Notes: generated from the letters alone by a model not told the origin. Positions 23,290 to 35,060 are shown, counted from the stretch's first letter. The stretch: DNA of 64,000 nucleotides from Cricetomys ansorgei (GCA_026225945.1 JAMJFZ010002307.1:3923001-3987000), one strand, 5' to 3'. Numbers and translations: made by a program.

Positions 23290-23640
23290 TAAGTCTGATG
23301 TTCCTATAACAGATTGCCCAATTCTGGTAAGTTTATAAGGATTTACCTCATATGGTTCTAGAGGCCTGGACGAGCAATACCGAGGGTCTGACATCTGCCT
23401 CTTAAAAAAGGATGTCCAGCCATTTTATCCTCTGGCTGATGGTGAAAGGGATGTAGACAGAGTACAGGTAACCCCAGGCAAGGCTCAGGGAGGCTAAGGG
23501 TCCTATGCCCAGGCTGTGTCAGAGCCCTGTCCCCCAGAAAAGCTCTCATAACCCAACCCTAAAGGTCCCATCTGTCCACATGATTGCACTAGGGACTGAT
23601 CTACCATGCGGACTGGGGGAACACATCCAAACTCTAGCAC
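23290..23640 (+). mobile_element. Old mammalian interspersed repeat, class uncertain
   Basis: Resembles a common mammalian repeat of about 400 bp: 'tcctataacagattgcccaa', 'gtttataaggatttacctca', 'ggttctagaggcctgg', and an ending with 'gattgcactagggactga' and 'gaacacatccaaactctagc'. The same family appears split at 63095-64000. Confidence 0.5.
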
Positions 23641-24137
23641 TATGGAAGGACGGGCTACAGTGATGGTTAATTGTTGACTATTGGATATCCAACATAAGCC
23701 AATCAGAAAAAAGACCCCACAAAACCCACAACACTAGGAGTAGAGTAAAAAGTGAGGGATACAGCAAGGTAAAAAAGTTTTAGACATTTATTTTTGGAGA
23801 TAAAGGGATGCTGGGGAAATGTTTGCATTGTTACTTTGTCTCATTTTTGAAGATGAGAGAGACACCAAATAGCTTAAATGCTGGAGGAAAGAATGGGAGA
23901 AACATGCATTGAAAAATGGGTGTGGCTTTACTCTCAACACACCTATCAAATGGTCACAATCCAAACAGGTTCCATAGTTTTTTAAAATTGTTTCTTGAGA
24001 AAGATGGTTCAAGAGAGTTGGTAACTCAGTAGCATAACTGCTCCCTACATGGCTGAAGCTGCGAGGCAGGGGTTGGGCCGAGCAGGTTCACATTGCTGCA
24101 GATGAGGCAGGTACTCTGCTCTTTCCAAATGTGTGTT

Positions 24138-24252
24138 TTGTGCTTAGTACTAGAGAGGAAAAAGGAGAGAGATGGAAAGAGAAGAAAGGGAAGTGGGGGG
24201 GGGGTGGGTTGGAAGGAAGGAATGTGAGGAGCAGGAAGAAATGGAGAAAGAG
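24138..24252. repeat. GA-rich low-complexity tract
   Basis: Largely purine sequence with a G-run at about 24196-24204. Interrupted by a few pyrimidines. Confidence 0.85.
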
Positions 24253-24299
24253 CCCCATGGAGCTGGATTTTAAGTTCAGCAAGACAACAGTTAGCTCTA

Positions 24300-24720
24300 A
24301 TGCAGACGCAGACGTATGGAAGCCTTAGGTTGTCTTAATCTTCGGGTCTTGCTTCTTTTGTGAGTTGCTCTGTGGTTCCTCCTTTAGGGAAACTTTGGGA
24401 TATGCAATAAATCTACTCACAGATGGTTTTCAACGGGAGAATTGTATTTGGATTAAAAATAAGAGTTCTTGCGTAGTTTCGACCCCGCATTAATAGGCTC
24501 ATTTTACTGTGATTCATGATTCTCTGGTTTAGAAAAATTAGTTATATTTATAATCGTCAGAAAATGTCTCTGATCTTACATTGACAGAGATTCCCTTTGT
24601 GCCTGGAGTTTGAGGACATCTGTGATGTCATTCGATTATTCAGGATGGACTCTGCAGGGAAACAAAAGCCTACTTCACACACAAGCATATCTGTATGTAT
24701 GTCACAGACTGGACCTCACG
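24300..24720. promoter_or_regulatory. Weak candidate conserved non-coding block
   Basis: Repeat-free, with retained CpGs ('gcgtagtttcgaccccgcat') and ATTA-type motifs ('gcattaatag', 'aaattagttata'). Suggestive texture only; no conservation evidence. Confidence 0.25.
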
Positions 24721-25100
24721 GATGTCGGCACTGTCCCTTCAGTTCCCATGCACTGAATGGCTAAATTCTAATGAAGCTGAATAACCCCTTTGAGACACAG
24801 AGTTCGTAGCTATCTTTGGGAAATGTTTTATTCCGATTAGTTCATGAGTTCCCAGTGATGACCTGCAAGAAAGCAGCTGTCTGGACACCAGCTCTTCCTT
24901 CCAAATAGATGATTTGAGGGAATTGGTATCATGCTGAACTCCTTGAGAAATACCCAAATTCTAAAGCCAATCTTTCTCCCCTCTCTTTCTCTTCCCCTTC
25001 TTTTCTATGCCACAGATTGTTTATTAAGGATACTAAAAACAGCAACACTGATAGTAATTGAGGAGGTATTAATCGCTGAGCTCTTCTGTTTGGTTGTTTT
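24721..25100. other. Unique sequence
   Basis: Nothing recognised. Confidence 0.4.
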
Positions 25101-25106
25101 GTGGCA

Positions 25107-25475
25107 GGTGTCTTAGTTTACGTCTTTTATCTATGGTAACATCCCGACAAAAGCAACTTTAAGGAGAAAGGGTTTATTTTGACTTACAGTTCAAGAGGGC
25201 TAGTCTGCCACGGTGAGAAGACATTGAGCAGGCAGGAAAGGCTTGGTGGCAGGAGGGTTGGCTAGTGATGTTGCATCCACACTCAGGAAGCAGAGAGTGA
25301 GCAGGAAGTTGGGCTGGGCTAGAGACTCTAGGCCTGACTTTAGTGATCAACTTCCTCTCGGAAGACTTCATGAAGGTTCCATGACCTCTCCATAAAGTAC
25401 CACTAGCTGGAGACCAAGAATTAAACCGCACAAGACTGAAGAGGATGTTTCACATTCAAACCATCATCAGAGGAG
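25107..25475 (-). mobile_element. MaLR-like LTR (tentative)
   Basis: Begins 'gtgtcttagtttacgtcttt', then 'caaaagcaactttaaggaga' and 'gggtttattttgacttacag', and ends 'cacattcaaaccatcatcag'. This is the reverse complement layout of rodent MaLR-type LTRs. Diverged; family tentative. Confidence 0.55.
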
Positions 25476-25920
25476 CCCAGTTCAGGATGACCTGGAACGC
25501 ACCATGCAGTTGAGGATGCTCTTGGACTCCTAGCCTTCGGCTGGGGTCGCTAGATTGTGTTGTTGCACCTGGCTTCTGAAATTGTTCTTCTTGCCGCAAA
25601 TATTAGTGAACCACCTGGAATTTGCTTTTCACCTTGTTCTGTGTATTCGTGGGCCATGGTTTTGTCAGAGAAACCCCACTGTACATCTCTATGTCTGCTG
25701 CGTTCTGTCTGTCACACACATTGTGTGATCCTGGCCTCCTAGGAACAGCTGTGAAGGAGGCGCAACGCATAACACTCCTGCCTCACTTAAAGTCTGTGTT
25801 AGCCAATAAGGATCGCATAATGCTGAGTGGCCACATCATGGAAGATTACTCTTTGGGAGAAGAGGAGATACAAAGTGAATAAACACGGTGGGGGACATAG
25901 ACATGGAGAACTACAGGGGT
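25476..25920. other. Unique sequence
   Basis: No repeat recognised. Two overlapping frames (25557-25882) lack domains. Confidence 0.4.
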
Positions 25921-25924
25921 AGAG

Positions 25925-26090
25925 TTTTTGTTTGTTTGTTTTGGTTTTTTGAGACAGGGCTTCTCTGCTGTAACTCTGCCTGTCCTGGAACTCTCTCTGT
26001 AGACCAGGCAGGCTCGAACTCACAGAGATCCGCCTGCCTCTGCCTCTCGAGTGCTGGGATTAAAGGCGTGCGCCACCATCTCCCAGCTGC
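25925..26090 (-). mobile_element. B1 SINE, young
   Basis: Complete antisense B1: 'ttttgagacagggcttctct', 'tcctggaactctctctgtag', 'actcacagagatccgcctgc', 'tgctgggattaaaggcgtgc'. The high match to consensus and retained CpGs make it one of the younger copies. The 'cacagagatcc' form is the cricetid-like variant. Confidence 0.95.
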
Positions 26091-26645
26091 AGTAGTGTTT
26101 TAAATAAAACTTGCTGGTCAAATGGGCCAGCATCATCCTTAGCCCTGACCTTTTTCCAATGCTGAACTTGCCTCTGAGGACCTCACAGCAGAGAGAGCAG
26201 CTTCACAGATCCCTTCAGCAGACATGACTTTGCTTCCAGTGAGCACCATGCTGTCTCCTGTGGATCTTCCTCTGACCTCTACACCACTTACAGGAATTGC
26301 TCTTAAGACATTTTTTTCTTTTCTAAACTTTTGCTTGAAGAAAGAAATGAAAAGACAACGCAAGAATGACGAATTCCCTTACAGAAATGATTCCTCGAGA
26401 TCTTAAGGCCTATATCATAAAAGGATGCCCAATGGAATCACATATCTTAAAGGATCTAACATATTATTTGTTCTTCTCCAGCATATTTATTTGATAGGTT
26501 ATTTTTAAGCATTCTTTATCTCCTAACTCGCTTTTGTCTTTTTGCACACAACAACACAAGGCAGGATTAATGCCTCCCTGAGAGATTCCGTGTGTCCTGC
26601 TTTAATCCACGGTGGCAGTCTGTCTTTATCATAACCTTCCTCTTC
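26091..26645. other. Unique sequence
   Basis: Nothing recognised. Confidence 0.4.
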
Positions 26646-26803
26646 TTTTCTTTTTTTGGAGACAGGAAGGGTTTCTTTGTGTAGCTTTGGGCTGTCCTGG
26701 AACTCACTCTGCGAACCAGGCTGGCCTTGAACTCACAGAGATCTGCCTGCCTCTGCCCTCTGAGTGCTGGGATCAAAGGTGTGTGCTGCCACCGTGGGCT
26801 AAC
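26646..26803 (-). mobile_element. B1 SINE
   Basis: Antisense B1 with 'ggctgtcctggaactcactc', 'ctcacagagatctgcctgc' and 'tgctgggatcaaaggtgtgt'. Confidence 0.93.
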
Positions 26804-26883
26804 TTTCCTCTTCTTGATGAGCCAGACTTGGTCTTGGGTTCGTCCTTTGATGCCACTGTTGAGAAATTTTACATCCTATAGCT

Positions 26884-27024
26884 GTTCTGAGGCAAGGTCT
26901 TGTATAACCCAGGCTAGCCTTGAGTTTGCAACATAGCCAAGGATATCTTTCAATTCTTGATCCTCCTGTCTCCACTCCTTCCCAAATGCTGGGATTGCAG
27001 ATAAGTGCCACCCCATATGGCTAG
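26884..27024 (-). mobile_element. Older B1-type SINE
   Basis: Contains 'gaggcaaggtcttgtataac', 'ccaggctagccttgagttt' and 'aaatgctgggattgcagata'. More diverged than its neighbour at 26646. Confidence 0.82.
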
Positions 27025-27321
27025 ATGTAACAACTTTAAAAAGCGACAGAAAAACTTTCTGCTGAGGGAGACGTCTGTGGCCCCAGCTCTGGCACGTCTG
27101 CTGGCCTGGTCCGTCACTGAGTGAGGGCACATCCACGTATCTGTACTGTCAGCCATAGTAAGAGTCTGTACTATCTGGAGCCATTTTTTCTAATTCTTCA
27201 AATCTTTAGTGGCTTGTTCTAGAGTGTTGACATCATAAAATTAAATGTAGGCTTGATTAAACTCCAGACTGAGGAAGGTAATGCAGTGAGTTGGTCTTAA
27301 GTGTAAGAATTTAGCCTCTAG
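27025..27321. other. Unique sequence
   Basis: Nothing recognised. Confidence 0.4.
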
Positions 27322-27480
27322 CCAGGCGGTGGTGGCGCACGCCTTTAATCCCAGCACTTGGGAGGCAGAGGCAGGCAGATCTCTGTGAGTTCCAGGCCAG
27401 CCTGGTCTACAGAGTGAGTTCCAGGACAGCCAGAGTTACAACAGAGAAACCCTGTCTCAAAAACCCAACAAAACAAAACA
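27322..27480 (+). mobile_element. B1 SINE, young
   Basis: Near-consensus: 'gccaggcggtggtggcgcac', 'aatcccagcacttgggaggc', 'cagcctggtctacagagtga', 'acagagaaaccctgtctcaa'. The tail grades into an AAAAC-rich tract to about 27540. Confidence 0.96.
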
Positions 27481-27765
27481 AAACAAACAACCTCCCTCCA
27501 AACAAAACAAAACAAAAAACTAAAAAAACAACAGCAAATTCAGCTGTTTCTAAATTTGCTTCTGATCGTTGGATGATATTGGCAACCATACCTCCTATTA
27601 GGGAAAGTAAGGGGTCCCCACAGCCGTGCACCATCAGAGAACCTGCCTCAGAAAGACAGCTTGGTATTTGGCCATGTGTTGGGTACATGGGTAACTAATA
27701 TTTTTTTAAAAAGAAAAGTCAAACGTCGAACTGTTTAATGTACCCATTTTAAAAATGTTTATCCA

Positions 27766-27985
27766 CGCACTGGAGAGGCATCTCAGTGGTTAGGGCTACA
27801 TGCTGGTCCTGCAAAGGACCTGAGCTTGATTCTCAGCACCCATGCTGAGCCGCTCACAAGAGCATATAACTCCAGTTCCAGGGGAATCTGATACCTCTGG
27901 CCTCCCTAGGCACCTGAACTGATATGCACAAACCCTCCCAATCCCCCCCCTCCCAGAATTTAAAAAACAAAATCAAAAACAACTT
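27766..27985 (+). mobile_element. B3-type SINE
   Basis: Head 'ctggagaggcatctcagtgg', middle 'tataactccagttccagggg' and 'gatacctctggcctccct', C-run, A-rich tail. Confidence 0.88.
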
Positions 27986-28187
27986 TAAATGTTTATCCAA
28001 AAATGGGGGTGGAAAAACCCTCTCCACAAGTAAAATGCAGCCATGATTCAGGTCAGGTCCTAGACACTCCATCTGAGTCCTTGGTCCCAGGCAAGGTCAG
28101 GAATGTGGTTTGATTTGTTGCTTTCCATTAGACCTGCTGTCTGTAGTAAAAGCATCACTAATAGATGGCTGTGCATTTAAAGGATGC
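27986..28187. other. Unique sequence
   Basis: Nothing recognised. Confidence 0.4.
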
Positions 28188-28372
28188 TGAAGGCTGGAGA
28201 GATGCTCCGTGGTTAAGAGCACCCACCTGTAGAGGATCAGCATTGGGTTCTTAGCACCTACATCAGGTAACACACAGCTACTTGTAACAGATCCCCCAGC
28301 CCTGGGGGATCTGATACCCTCTTCTGGCCTCTGAGGGCACCTACTTACATGTAAATAAATACAAATAAGGAT
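28188..28372 (+). mobile_element. B3/B2-type SINE
   Basis: Head 'ggctggagagatgctccgtg', 'ggttaagagcacccacctg', and 'gataccctcttctggcctct' near the end. Contains an 11-bp inverted repeat (28289-28299 with 28302-28312) made by a C-run duplication within the element. Confidence 0.88.
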
Positions 28373-28533
28373 TTTATTTTATTTTATTTTTGGTTTTTCG
28401 AAACATTTCTCTGTTGTAACTCTGGCTGTCCTGGAACTCACTCTGTAGACCAGGCTGGCCTCAAACTCAGAGATCCACCTGCTTCTGTCTCCCAAGTGCT
28501 GCGATTAAAGGCATGTACCACCACCAGCTGGCT
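28373..28533 (-). mobile_element. B1 SINE abutting the preceding SINE tail
   Basis: Antisense B1 with a (TTTTA)n tail at the left, 'ctgtcctggaactcactctg' and 'aagtgctgcgattaaaggca'. It lies tail to tail with the plus-strand SINE at 28188, suggesting insertion into that A-rich tail. Confidence 0.93.
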
Positions 28534-28699
28534 CTTAAATGTATTATTTTTAAAAGGATATTGAGAATTGATATTTTTAAAGTTGTGATGAGATCTTATT
28601 TAGGTAAAATCACGTTGTTTAGGGGATGGGCAATTTGGTAGTTCTGAATGCATTAAACCTGTATTTTGGCTAATGAAATAATTCTTGCTTTGCACATTT

Positions 28700-29175
28700 T
28701 AATCACTTGTGTTTTTAAAAAGATGACCAATATGAAGTGAATGCAGTTTAGTGAATCCCTGTGCATATTCCCAGGGCTGAATGGAATGGGCCTCCAACTG
28801 GAAACAGTGTGAGAAGCTATGGAGAGACTGGAACTCCAGCCCACAGCTGCTGAAAATGTAAATGGCACTACCACTTAGGAAACTTGTTTAGCTATATACA
28901 GTAGCTGAACATATGAGTGTGTGTCTGTGACTTCAATCCCACTTCTGAGTGTAGATCCAACAGAAATAAGTACATATGTTCACTGAATGATATGCAATGG
29001 AGAATCTCAGTGCATGGTGGCCCAAAACAAGAAACTCCCAAAATGCCCAGAAATACAGAATGCATAAATAAATTGCAGCTCATTCTTAAAATGGAAAAGT
29101 ATACAGCAGTAAAAATGCATGACCTACAACTGAGCACAACATACCATGAATTTCACAAGCGTGAGACAGTGGGTA
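28700..29175 (+). mobile_element. Old L1 LINE fragment, ORF2 3' part
   Basis: Collinear with the mammalian L1 ORF2 C-terminal region: 'atgtaaatggcactaccact', 'aatcccacttctgagtgtag', 'acagaaataagtacatatgt', 'gcataaataaattgcagctc', 'aaagtatacagcagtaaaaa'. The frame is broken; the 100-aa open frame is only a stretch of it. Confidence 0.85.
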
Positions 29176-29303
29176 TCACACATGGTTGTTCCTTCTTGTT
29201 CCCTGAGCTTGCTCTGTGAGGTTTTGGTAGCCTATGTTCAACACGAGAGTGAATGGAGCAGGATATGGTTTAAGAAGGGCCACGTCTTTGTTACTGTAGA
29301 TAC

Positions 29304-29306
<3 letters not shown>

Positions 29307-29361
<55 letters not shown>
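29307..29361. repeat. (AT)n microsatellite
   Basis: About 27 perfect AT units. Confidence 0.97.
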
Positions 29362-29364
<3 letters not shown>

Positions 29365-29611
29365 GTACTTACAATTTCTTACTGTAGCCAATTTATCAAT
29401 TACAATTTTCTCAGATATATCTACGTGGGAGAAGAATAGTAGACACAGGGTTCATAACTATCCAATGGATATCTTAGAACAGAGCCCCTAGATTGAGAGA
29501 AAACACTTTATGTTTTCCTTTTAATCCAGTCCATAACTGGCAAAGATGGTTGGTGATATTTATACAGTAAAGAGAGTCATTACCCTGGGAAACAACAAAG
29601 AGGGAGAAGAT

Positions 29612-29765
29612 TTGAAGCTTGCCACTATCTATAACGCCAGTCTCAAGGCATCTGATGCCCTCTTCTGATCTCTGAGGGCACCAGGCACACACATAATACA
29701 CAAGTATACATGCAGGCAAAATATCCATACATATAAAATATAAATAAATAAATCTTCATAAGAGA
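29612..29765 (+). mobile_element. B3-type SINE, 5' truncated
   Basis: Starts inside the element at 'gaagcttgccactatctata', then 'gatgccctcttctgatctct', 'gagggcaccaggcacacaca', 'acatgcaggcaaaatatcca' and the tail. Confidence 0.88.
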
Positions 29766-30200
29766 GGAAGGTAGCACATTTTTAAGACTTAATGAAATAT
29801 TCGTTCATGATTGACTGAAATTAAACTTATTTTTCAATAGTTCCTGAGCTCTAGATGCCTGCTGAAACATGAGGCTGAGATACAGTGCGAGGCATAGGCT
29901 GTTGGTCAGAGGCACTCTGTGAATGGCAGCTTTACTTAATTGTATTACAGTTGGTTTCCGCCAACTTCCGAGATCATTTTAAGAATCTGTATCTACTCTG
30001 TAAAGTGAGAAAGAAGAATGTAACCCAGACTGTAAACTTTCTCAGGTGTTCAGTAATCCCACATTTCCTGATATGCCAAATTTTAGTGATTTCTGAGGTA
30101 TTTGATGGTCAATAGATTGAATAGCGCAAAAGTTTCTGTAAGATAAGAACATTTTGTTTGCTTACAAAGATTGAAGTGTTTTAAATGTTATATTTACTGT
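29766..30200. other. Unique sequence
   Basis: Nothing recognised. The 76-aa frame at 29885-30115 is unsupported. Confidence 0.4.
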
Positions 30201-30202
30201 AG

Positions 30203-30203
<1 letters not shown>

Positions 30204-30232
<29 letters not shown>
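30204..30232. repeat. (TG)n microsatellite
   Basis: Pure TG run. Confidence 0.95.
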
Positions 30233-30235
<3 letters not shown>

Positions 30236-30264
30236 GTGTGCACATACTGCATATGGTACACTCA

Positions 30265-30580
30265 GGTTGTCTCCTTGACAACAAGCACCATTGACACTGC
30301 ATTAAAGAATCCCATAGGTAGACATTTTCGTAAATGGCTAAATTAACTCACATTCCCAATATCAGTGCATAAAGAGGACCACACCTTGGTCAAGGGACCA
30401 CATCTGTCATTTTGATAATAGCCACTCTATCATGCGTAAGGTGTTAGCTCATTGTGGTTTTGACTTCTATTTCCCTCGAAACTGGAGATTTTGAGCATTT
30501 TATTTTTCATGCATAGATTGGCCATTTATAGCTCTTTCTTTAGAAGTTACCAGTTTAGATAATTTGTTCATGGTTGTGTG
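30265..30580 (-). mobile_element. Old L1 LINE fragment, antisense
   Basis: Antisense ORF2 landmarks: 'tttgataatagccactctat', 'gttagctcattgtggttttg', 'gattttgagcattttat', 'attggccatttatagctct'. Decayed. Confidence 0.8.
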
Positions 30581-30599
30581 TCTTTTTTTGGGGGTGGTG

Positions 30600-30960
30600 G
30601 TGAACAAACAATCTCTTTTCCTGGACAGAACACCGAAGACAGACCAAATAAATGGTTACATCCAAACCAGCTTGGTTTATAGAGTTTATAGAGTTTACTG
30701 GGATTATTTTCAGGAATATGGGTGAGAGAACACTTACAGCAGCATGGGTGACTCTCAGGCAGGTACATCATTGAAAGATCCATCCAGCACTGGTGACAGC
30801 TCAGGTAAGGCCATTCCCAGAGCTTAACTGACAGGCAGCTCCACTGAAGTCTCTCCTCCACAAACAGCCTTAGCCTAAGGACTGCAAGCACGTGTCTCCC
30901 GAATCTTGGCACTTTCAAGTTTCTCTTGAGTCTTGTAAGTTTCTTCTGAGCTTGTCAGCC
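30600..30960 (-). mobile_element. Rodent interspersed repeat, family unassigned
   Basis: Includes 'agcttggtttatagagttta', 'ctgggattattttcaggaat', 'atgggtgagagaacacttac' and 'agcagcatgggtgactctca', text I recall as recurrent in rodent genomes. Strand and class are guesses. The 116-aa minus-strand frame shows no viral or cellular domain. Confidence 0.4.
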
Positions 30961-33023
30961 TCCTCTTTACCTCTCTGAGAGAATGTTCCATTCCAGAGAA
31001 AGTAGCCATGCAGCGTTTATTTTAAAATTGGATTGTGTTCCCACTCTTCAGTTGTCTCATTCCTTAAGTGTTTTGGATACTGGTGTATTATATGTGTGGC
31101 ACACATACATTCTGTCACATACTGGATCACCCCCCAGTCCCATTGCTTCCTTTTCTACAAAGAATATTTTTCACTTTTAGACAGATGTATCCGGAGAAGT
31201 ATGACACCCACAGTTTTGTATTATTATATCATATGTACATCGATGCACACACGAGATCTGTGTAGAGAGACATATAGATCCATATATTGCAAGATAGGTA
31301 CATCTTTAAGTTTTAAATAAAGCATTTAAAATAATTCCCAAGTAATATATTCTTGAAATTAAAAACAATTAAGTAGTGCCTTATAGCATGGTTCTTACCA
31401 CACCCCTAAGGCCTAAGGCACTTCCCGAACATTTATATTTCTTTGATTGTTTCTTTTTGGTATTTTATATTCATAAATGCCTCTTGTAGAGTACAGTTAT
31501 GGTGGTGAGGAAATATGAGCTTAGAGGAAACCTTACATGTTTATTTTTCTTAATTTCTAGATTGAAATGGAGCACAGGCAGCAAGACTCAGCTGCATCTC
31601 TAGCTTTGCAATTTTATGAGCACTGGAGTTCAGACATATTTTCATATAGCATTACCTATTGCCAAAAATCTATAAGATATTATTAACCCTCATCCTTATG
31701 CCTAAGTCAGATCTCATTTAATATATTATTAATAAGCATATTAGTACATCAAAGATTGGTTCTCGTTTTTGCTTTGAGATAATCATTTTCCTTCACCATT
31801 CCATGCAGTTTGATTTGTGCATTTAAAATATTATATTGGGGACAGATCCAGAGATTTCACCAGACTGCCAGTCAAGTTCATGCCAACTTCATGTGAAAAA
31901 TCACTGCTGTGAATACTATGTGTGCAGCCCAGGTCTTTGACGTATCAAATGTAGGCATTCTTGGCCTCCGTGAGTGCAGCAGGAGCGGTCTGATCTCCCT
32001 TGCGACATCCCGTCGCCCATCTTAGGATCCCTTGTATCAATCACCTCCCACGTTAGCAACACCCTCCGGTCAGCGTCTACTTATGTCCATGCTGACTGTC
32101 GCCACTGAGAGAGACCGGGTGCCTGCATCTTTCTCTCTGGCTTTTCTTCCTGCTCTCCCACCTCCCCAGTCTCTGGCACACACAAATGTGCACGCCTGCA
32201 AAAACACACGTGCACACTACTTTGATATTCTCATTCTTTCCCGAAAGGCGTACTTTTGAAGGGTGATGGAATGTCCAGGCATTTACCTGTTTGTTAATCA
32301 GAAACGTTTACCATTAGCAGCATTCACAGCGCTTTGACTCGGTGAGTTTTCATTACACAGATACAAAGCAAATGATAATTATGAACCCTTTGGAGTAAGG
32401 CTTCCTTTTGCTTAGGTGGGGGTTTCTCATACTCCTGTTTCTTATTTTACTTATTTATTTTGGCAACTCGGCTTTACCACATCTTATGTTTTCACCTAAA
32501 TTCTCCCATGTGGTATTTATTCTAGCAGCTCTCAATCTCCTTTATAGCTTGTATCTTATACATTCCATCGATCTTTACCTTAAAGCTTATTTTGGAAATT
32601 AAACAATATCTTATCCTATCTGATTTTAATTTTAAACAATATTTTAAAATATGTCATAGTGATTAATTTCTCAAAGAACTTTATTTTATAAATTCGATTC
32701 TCTTTTCAAATCTCTCTGAAGATTTTGTCTTGATATTGAGTTTTAAATTTTTTTGTTCCCTCAGTTATCTCTTTCTTCCAGGAAAAAAAAAAGTCTGGTC
32801 ACTCATTTTTCAAGTTACAAATGTTGACAAACTACTTGATGATGCTTGGTTTTCTACCATGAACTTGAGACTTTGATCTCTGTGTTCATGGACACAACTT
32901 GTTAGTGGGCACACATTACTCTTGAGACAGGAGAAGACAGCATACCCTAATTCTTAAGTCTTAACAGACAGCCTTTCGGAACAGATATGCTCCTTGAGGG
33001 CTTGCCAGTATCACTAGCAAAAG
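30961..33023. other. Unique non-coding sequence
   Basis: Two kilobases without recognised repeats. The block at 32235-32400 is CpG-containing with FOX/HNF1-like words ('cctgtttgttaatcagaaac'). Short overlapping frames have no domains. Confidence 0.4.
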
Positions 33024-33520
33024 CCCTCCCTGTGTGTGTTGGTATTTGCTTTTGGAAAGCCCTCACTGTGTGTGTTGGTATTTACTATTGGAAAGCCCTC
33101 ACTGTGTGTGCTGGTATTTGCTTTTGGAAAGCCCTCACTGTGTGTGTTGGTATTTGCTATTGGAAAGCCCTCACTGTGTGTGCTGGTATTTGCTTTTGGA
33201 AAGCCCTCACTGTGTGTGTTGGTATTTGCTATTGGAAAGCCCTCACTGTGTGTGCTGGTATTTGCTATTGGAAAGCCCTCACTGTGTGTGCTGGTATTTG
33301 CTATTGGAAAGCCCTCACTGTGTGTGCTGGTATTTGCTATTGGAAAGCCCTCACTGTGTGTGCTGGTATTTGCTATTGGAAAGCCCTCACTGTGTGTGCT
33401 GGTATTTGCTATTGGAAAGCCCTCACTGTGTGTGTTGGTATTTGCTATTGGAAAGTCCTCACTGTGTGTGTTGGTATTTGCTATTGGAAAGCCCTCACTG
33501 TGTGTGCTGGTATTTGCTAT
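33024..33520. repeat. 36-bp minisatellite, 13.8 copies
   Basis: Period is exactly 36 bp from 33024 with no indels for 13 full units plus 29 nt. Each unit starts CCCTCACTGTGTGTG and ends GGAAAG. Unit variants differ at a T/C site and at CTTTTGG/CTATTGG. Units 3 and 5 match each other, as do 4 and 6, showing a duplicated pair. Because 36 is divisible by three and the unit lacks stops, all three plus frames stay open (up to 211 aa). These are not genes. Confidence 0.97.
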
Positions 33521-34974
33521 CAGGATGAATTCCAGGCAGTATGCCTGCAGTGATGGAGTGGATAGATGGAGACTCGAGCCTATCAGTGTCAGGTTTTTTC
33601 TCTTACGTTTTTCTCTTTGCTTCTGTTTGCAATTTCAGAACCTTTGGAAGCTTGTGGGATCAAACCCCTAGTTACTTTCTCAGCTGTTTTCTTTCCATGA
33701 GTCTTCCAGGCTAAAGAAACTTCAGCTCTTTTGTGTAGGAGTGATTATTTGTTCTCCACTATTTATTCCATGGAATCCTTGGGGAAAATACGTAGCAATC
33801 AAGAAACCCCAGATTCTTTATTGTTTTACCCCCTTCTCCTATTTCCTTTTCTCCCTTCTTATTATATTTTGCAATTCTAGCAATGACACCTCTGAGGCGC
33901 TGGAGAATGGCCACACTCTTTAGTCAGCAGAATAGATATATTCTATTATTTGTACCAAAGTTCTAACTTGACTTAGTGAAAGGAAGTATTTTGTAAGCTT
34001 AAATATATAGTAGTTTACTCTGAAATGCAGCATAAAATTGTAATATGTTAACCCTATGTTTTACTGTGCTCTGAACGTTACAGAATATCACTCTCTCAGT
34101 GACCAAACTGTAACCCAGTTACATCAGTCTGCCATTTCAGACCTGAAATTTTGAAAATCCCACATACATTTACAAGTGTCTGTTTTGATTATTTTTTCCA
34201 GAATAGACATGTTAAGCACCTAAATATTCAAATACATATTATTTCATTATAAATCATTCCAGTTTTTTTTCTCCTTTGTATCACAGCTAAGATATTACAT
34301 TGGTTTTTGTTTTTTAGATCAAAACTTGGGCAACTTATTATTTATGACTGTCATTTCAGAACAGTTAAGGGGCAATAAAAAACTTTTACTTAAAAATGGG
34401 TCACTTAGTTTGATTAGATGGGAAATCAATGGTGGAAATCATATAATTTTTTTCATGCTTTTCAATCTTTATAAGAAACCTGAAAAAAACCTTCAGATAT
34501 TAATATAACTCTTTTTCATTATTTCTTTCATTTTTGAGATTATAATATAATTATTTCAGTTGGGTGTTTTTAATAGCAATGCTTCAGAAATAAGTGCCTC
34601 GGGTACAGGGTGTCCCTGCATGTGAGTGTAAGTCCAGGACACTCCCTCTCTCTGTCCTCTTCATGACACTGGCTTGGATATCCTCCAGCAAGAATCAGAA
34701 AGCCTATTCTGGGAAGGGCCAGAGAAGAAACAGCAAACTTTCCACCTCTGCTATTGTAGCACAAACCCACCCATCCTTGTGCATGAGTAACTATAGTTAG
34801 CTTACAATAAATCTTTATTGACAAAAGAAAATGACAGACTAAACCAAGTGTATTGGCTGTAATTTGCCAGACCTGCGCATTTGAGATGGGCAAATTTCCA
34901 AGGTTACCGGGCATCTGTCTTCCTCTGGGTACTTTCTCTCAATACTAATGGTAAAACCATTTAAACAAAAGTGA
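33521..34974. other. Unique AT-rich sequence
   Basis: No recognised repeat. The 114-aa minus-strand frame at 34570-34914 has no domain. Confidence 0.4.
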
Positions 34975-35060
34975 AGGGCTGGGGGCTTCAGCTTAGTACC
35001 CTTGGCTCATATGTTTTAAGTCCCGGGTTCCATTCCTAGCAGTGCCAATAAAAGAAAGAA
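34975..35060 (+). mobile_element. ID SINE
   Basis: tRNA-Ala/BC1-like: 'gggctgggggcttcagctta', then 'aagtcccgggttccattcct' (B box), 'agcagtgcc' and an AAAGAAAG tail. About 85 bp, a typical ID length. Diverged. Confidence 0.85.

Noticed and set aside
28289..28312. 11-bp inverted repeat, as a terminator or operator
   Set aside because: It lies inside a B3/B2 SINE and arises from its C-rich and G-rich words. Bacterial-type terminators are not expected here.
30568..30918. 116-aa minus-strand frame, as a retroviral gene fragment
   Set aside because: No recognisable retroviral motif. The DNA looks like a non-coding rodent repeat.
33024..33520. Regular 36-bp repeats, as a CRISPR array
   Set aside because: Units are directly adjacent with no unique spacers, in a vertebrate genome.
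33024..33671. Three overlapping frames of 164-211 aa with 12-residue repeats, as a repeat protein gene
   Set aside because: They come from a stop-free 36-bp minisatellite read in all three phases, with no conserved domain and no splice context.
34975..35060. tRNA gene
   Set aside because: The tRNA-like boxes belong to an ID SINE with an A-rich tail; no complete cloverleaf can be drawn. The same applies to the B2/B3 heads.
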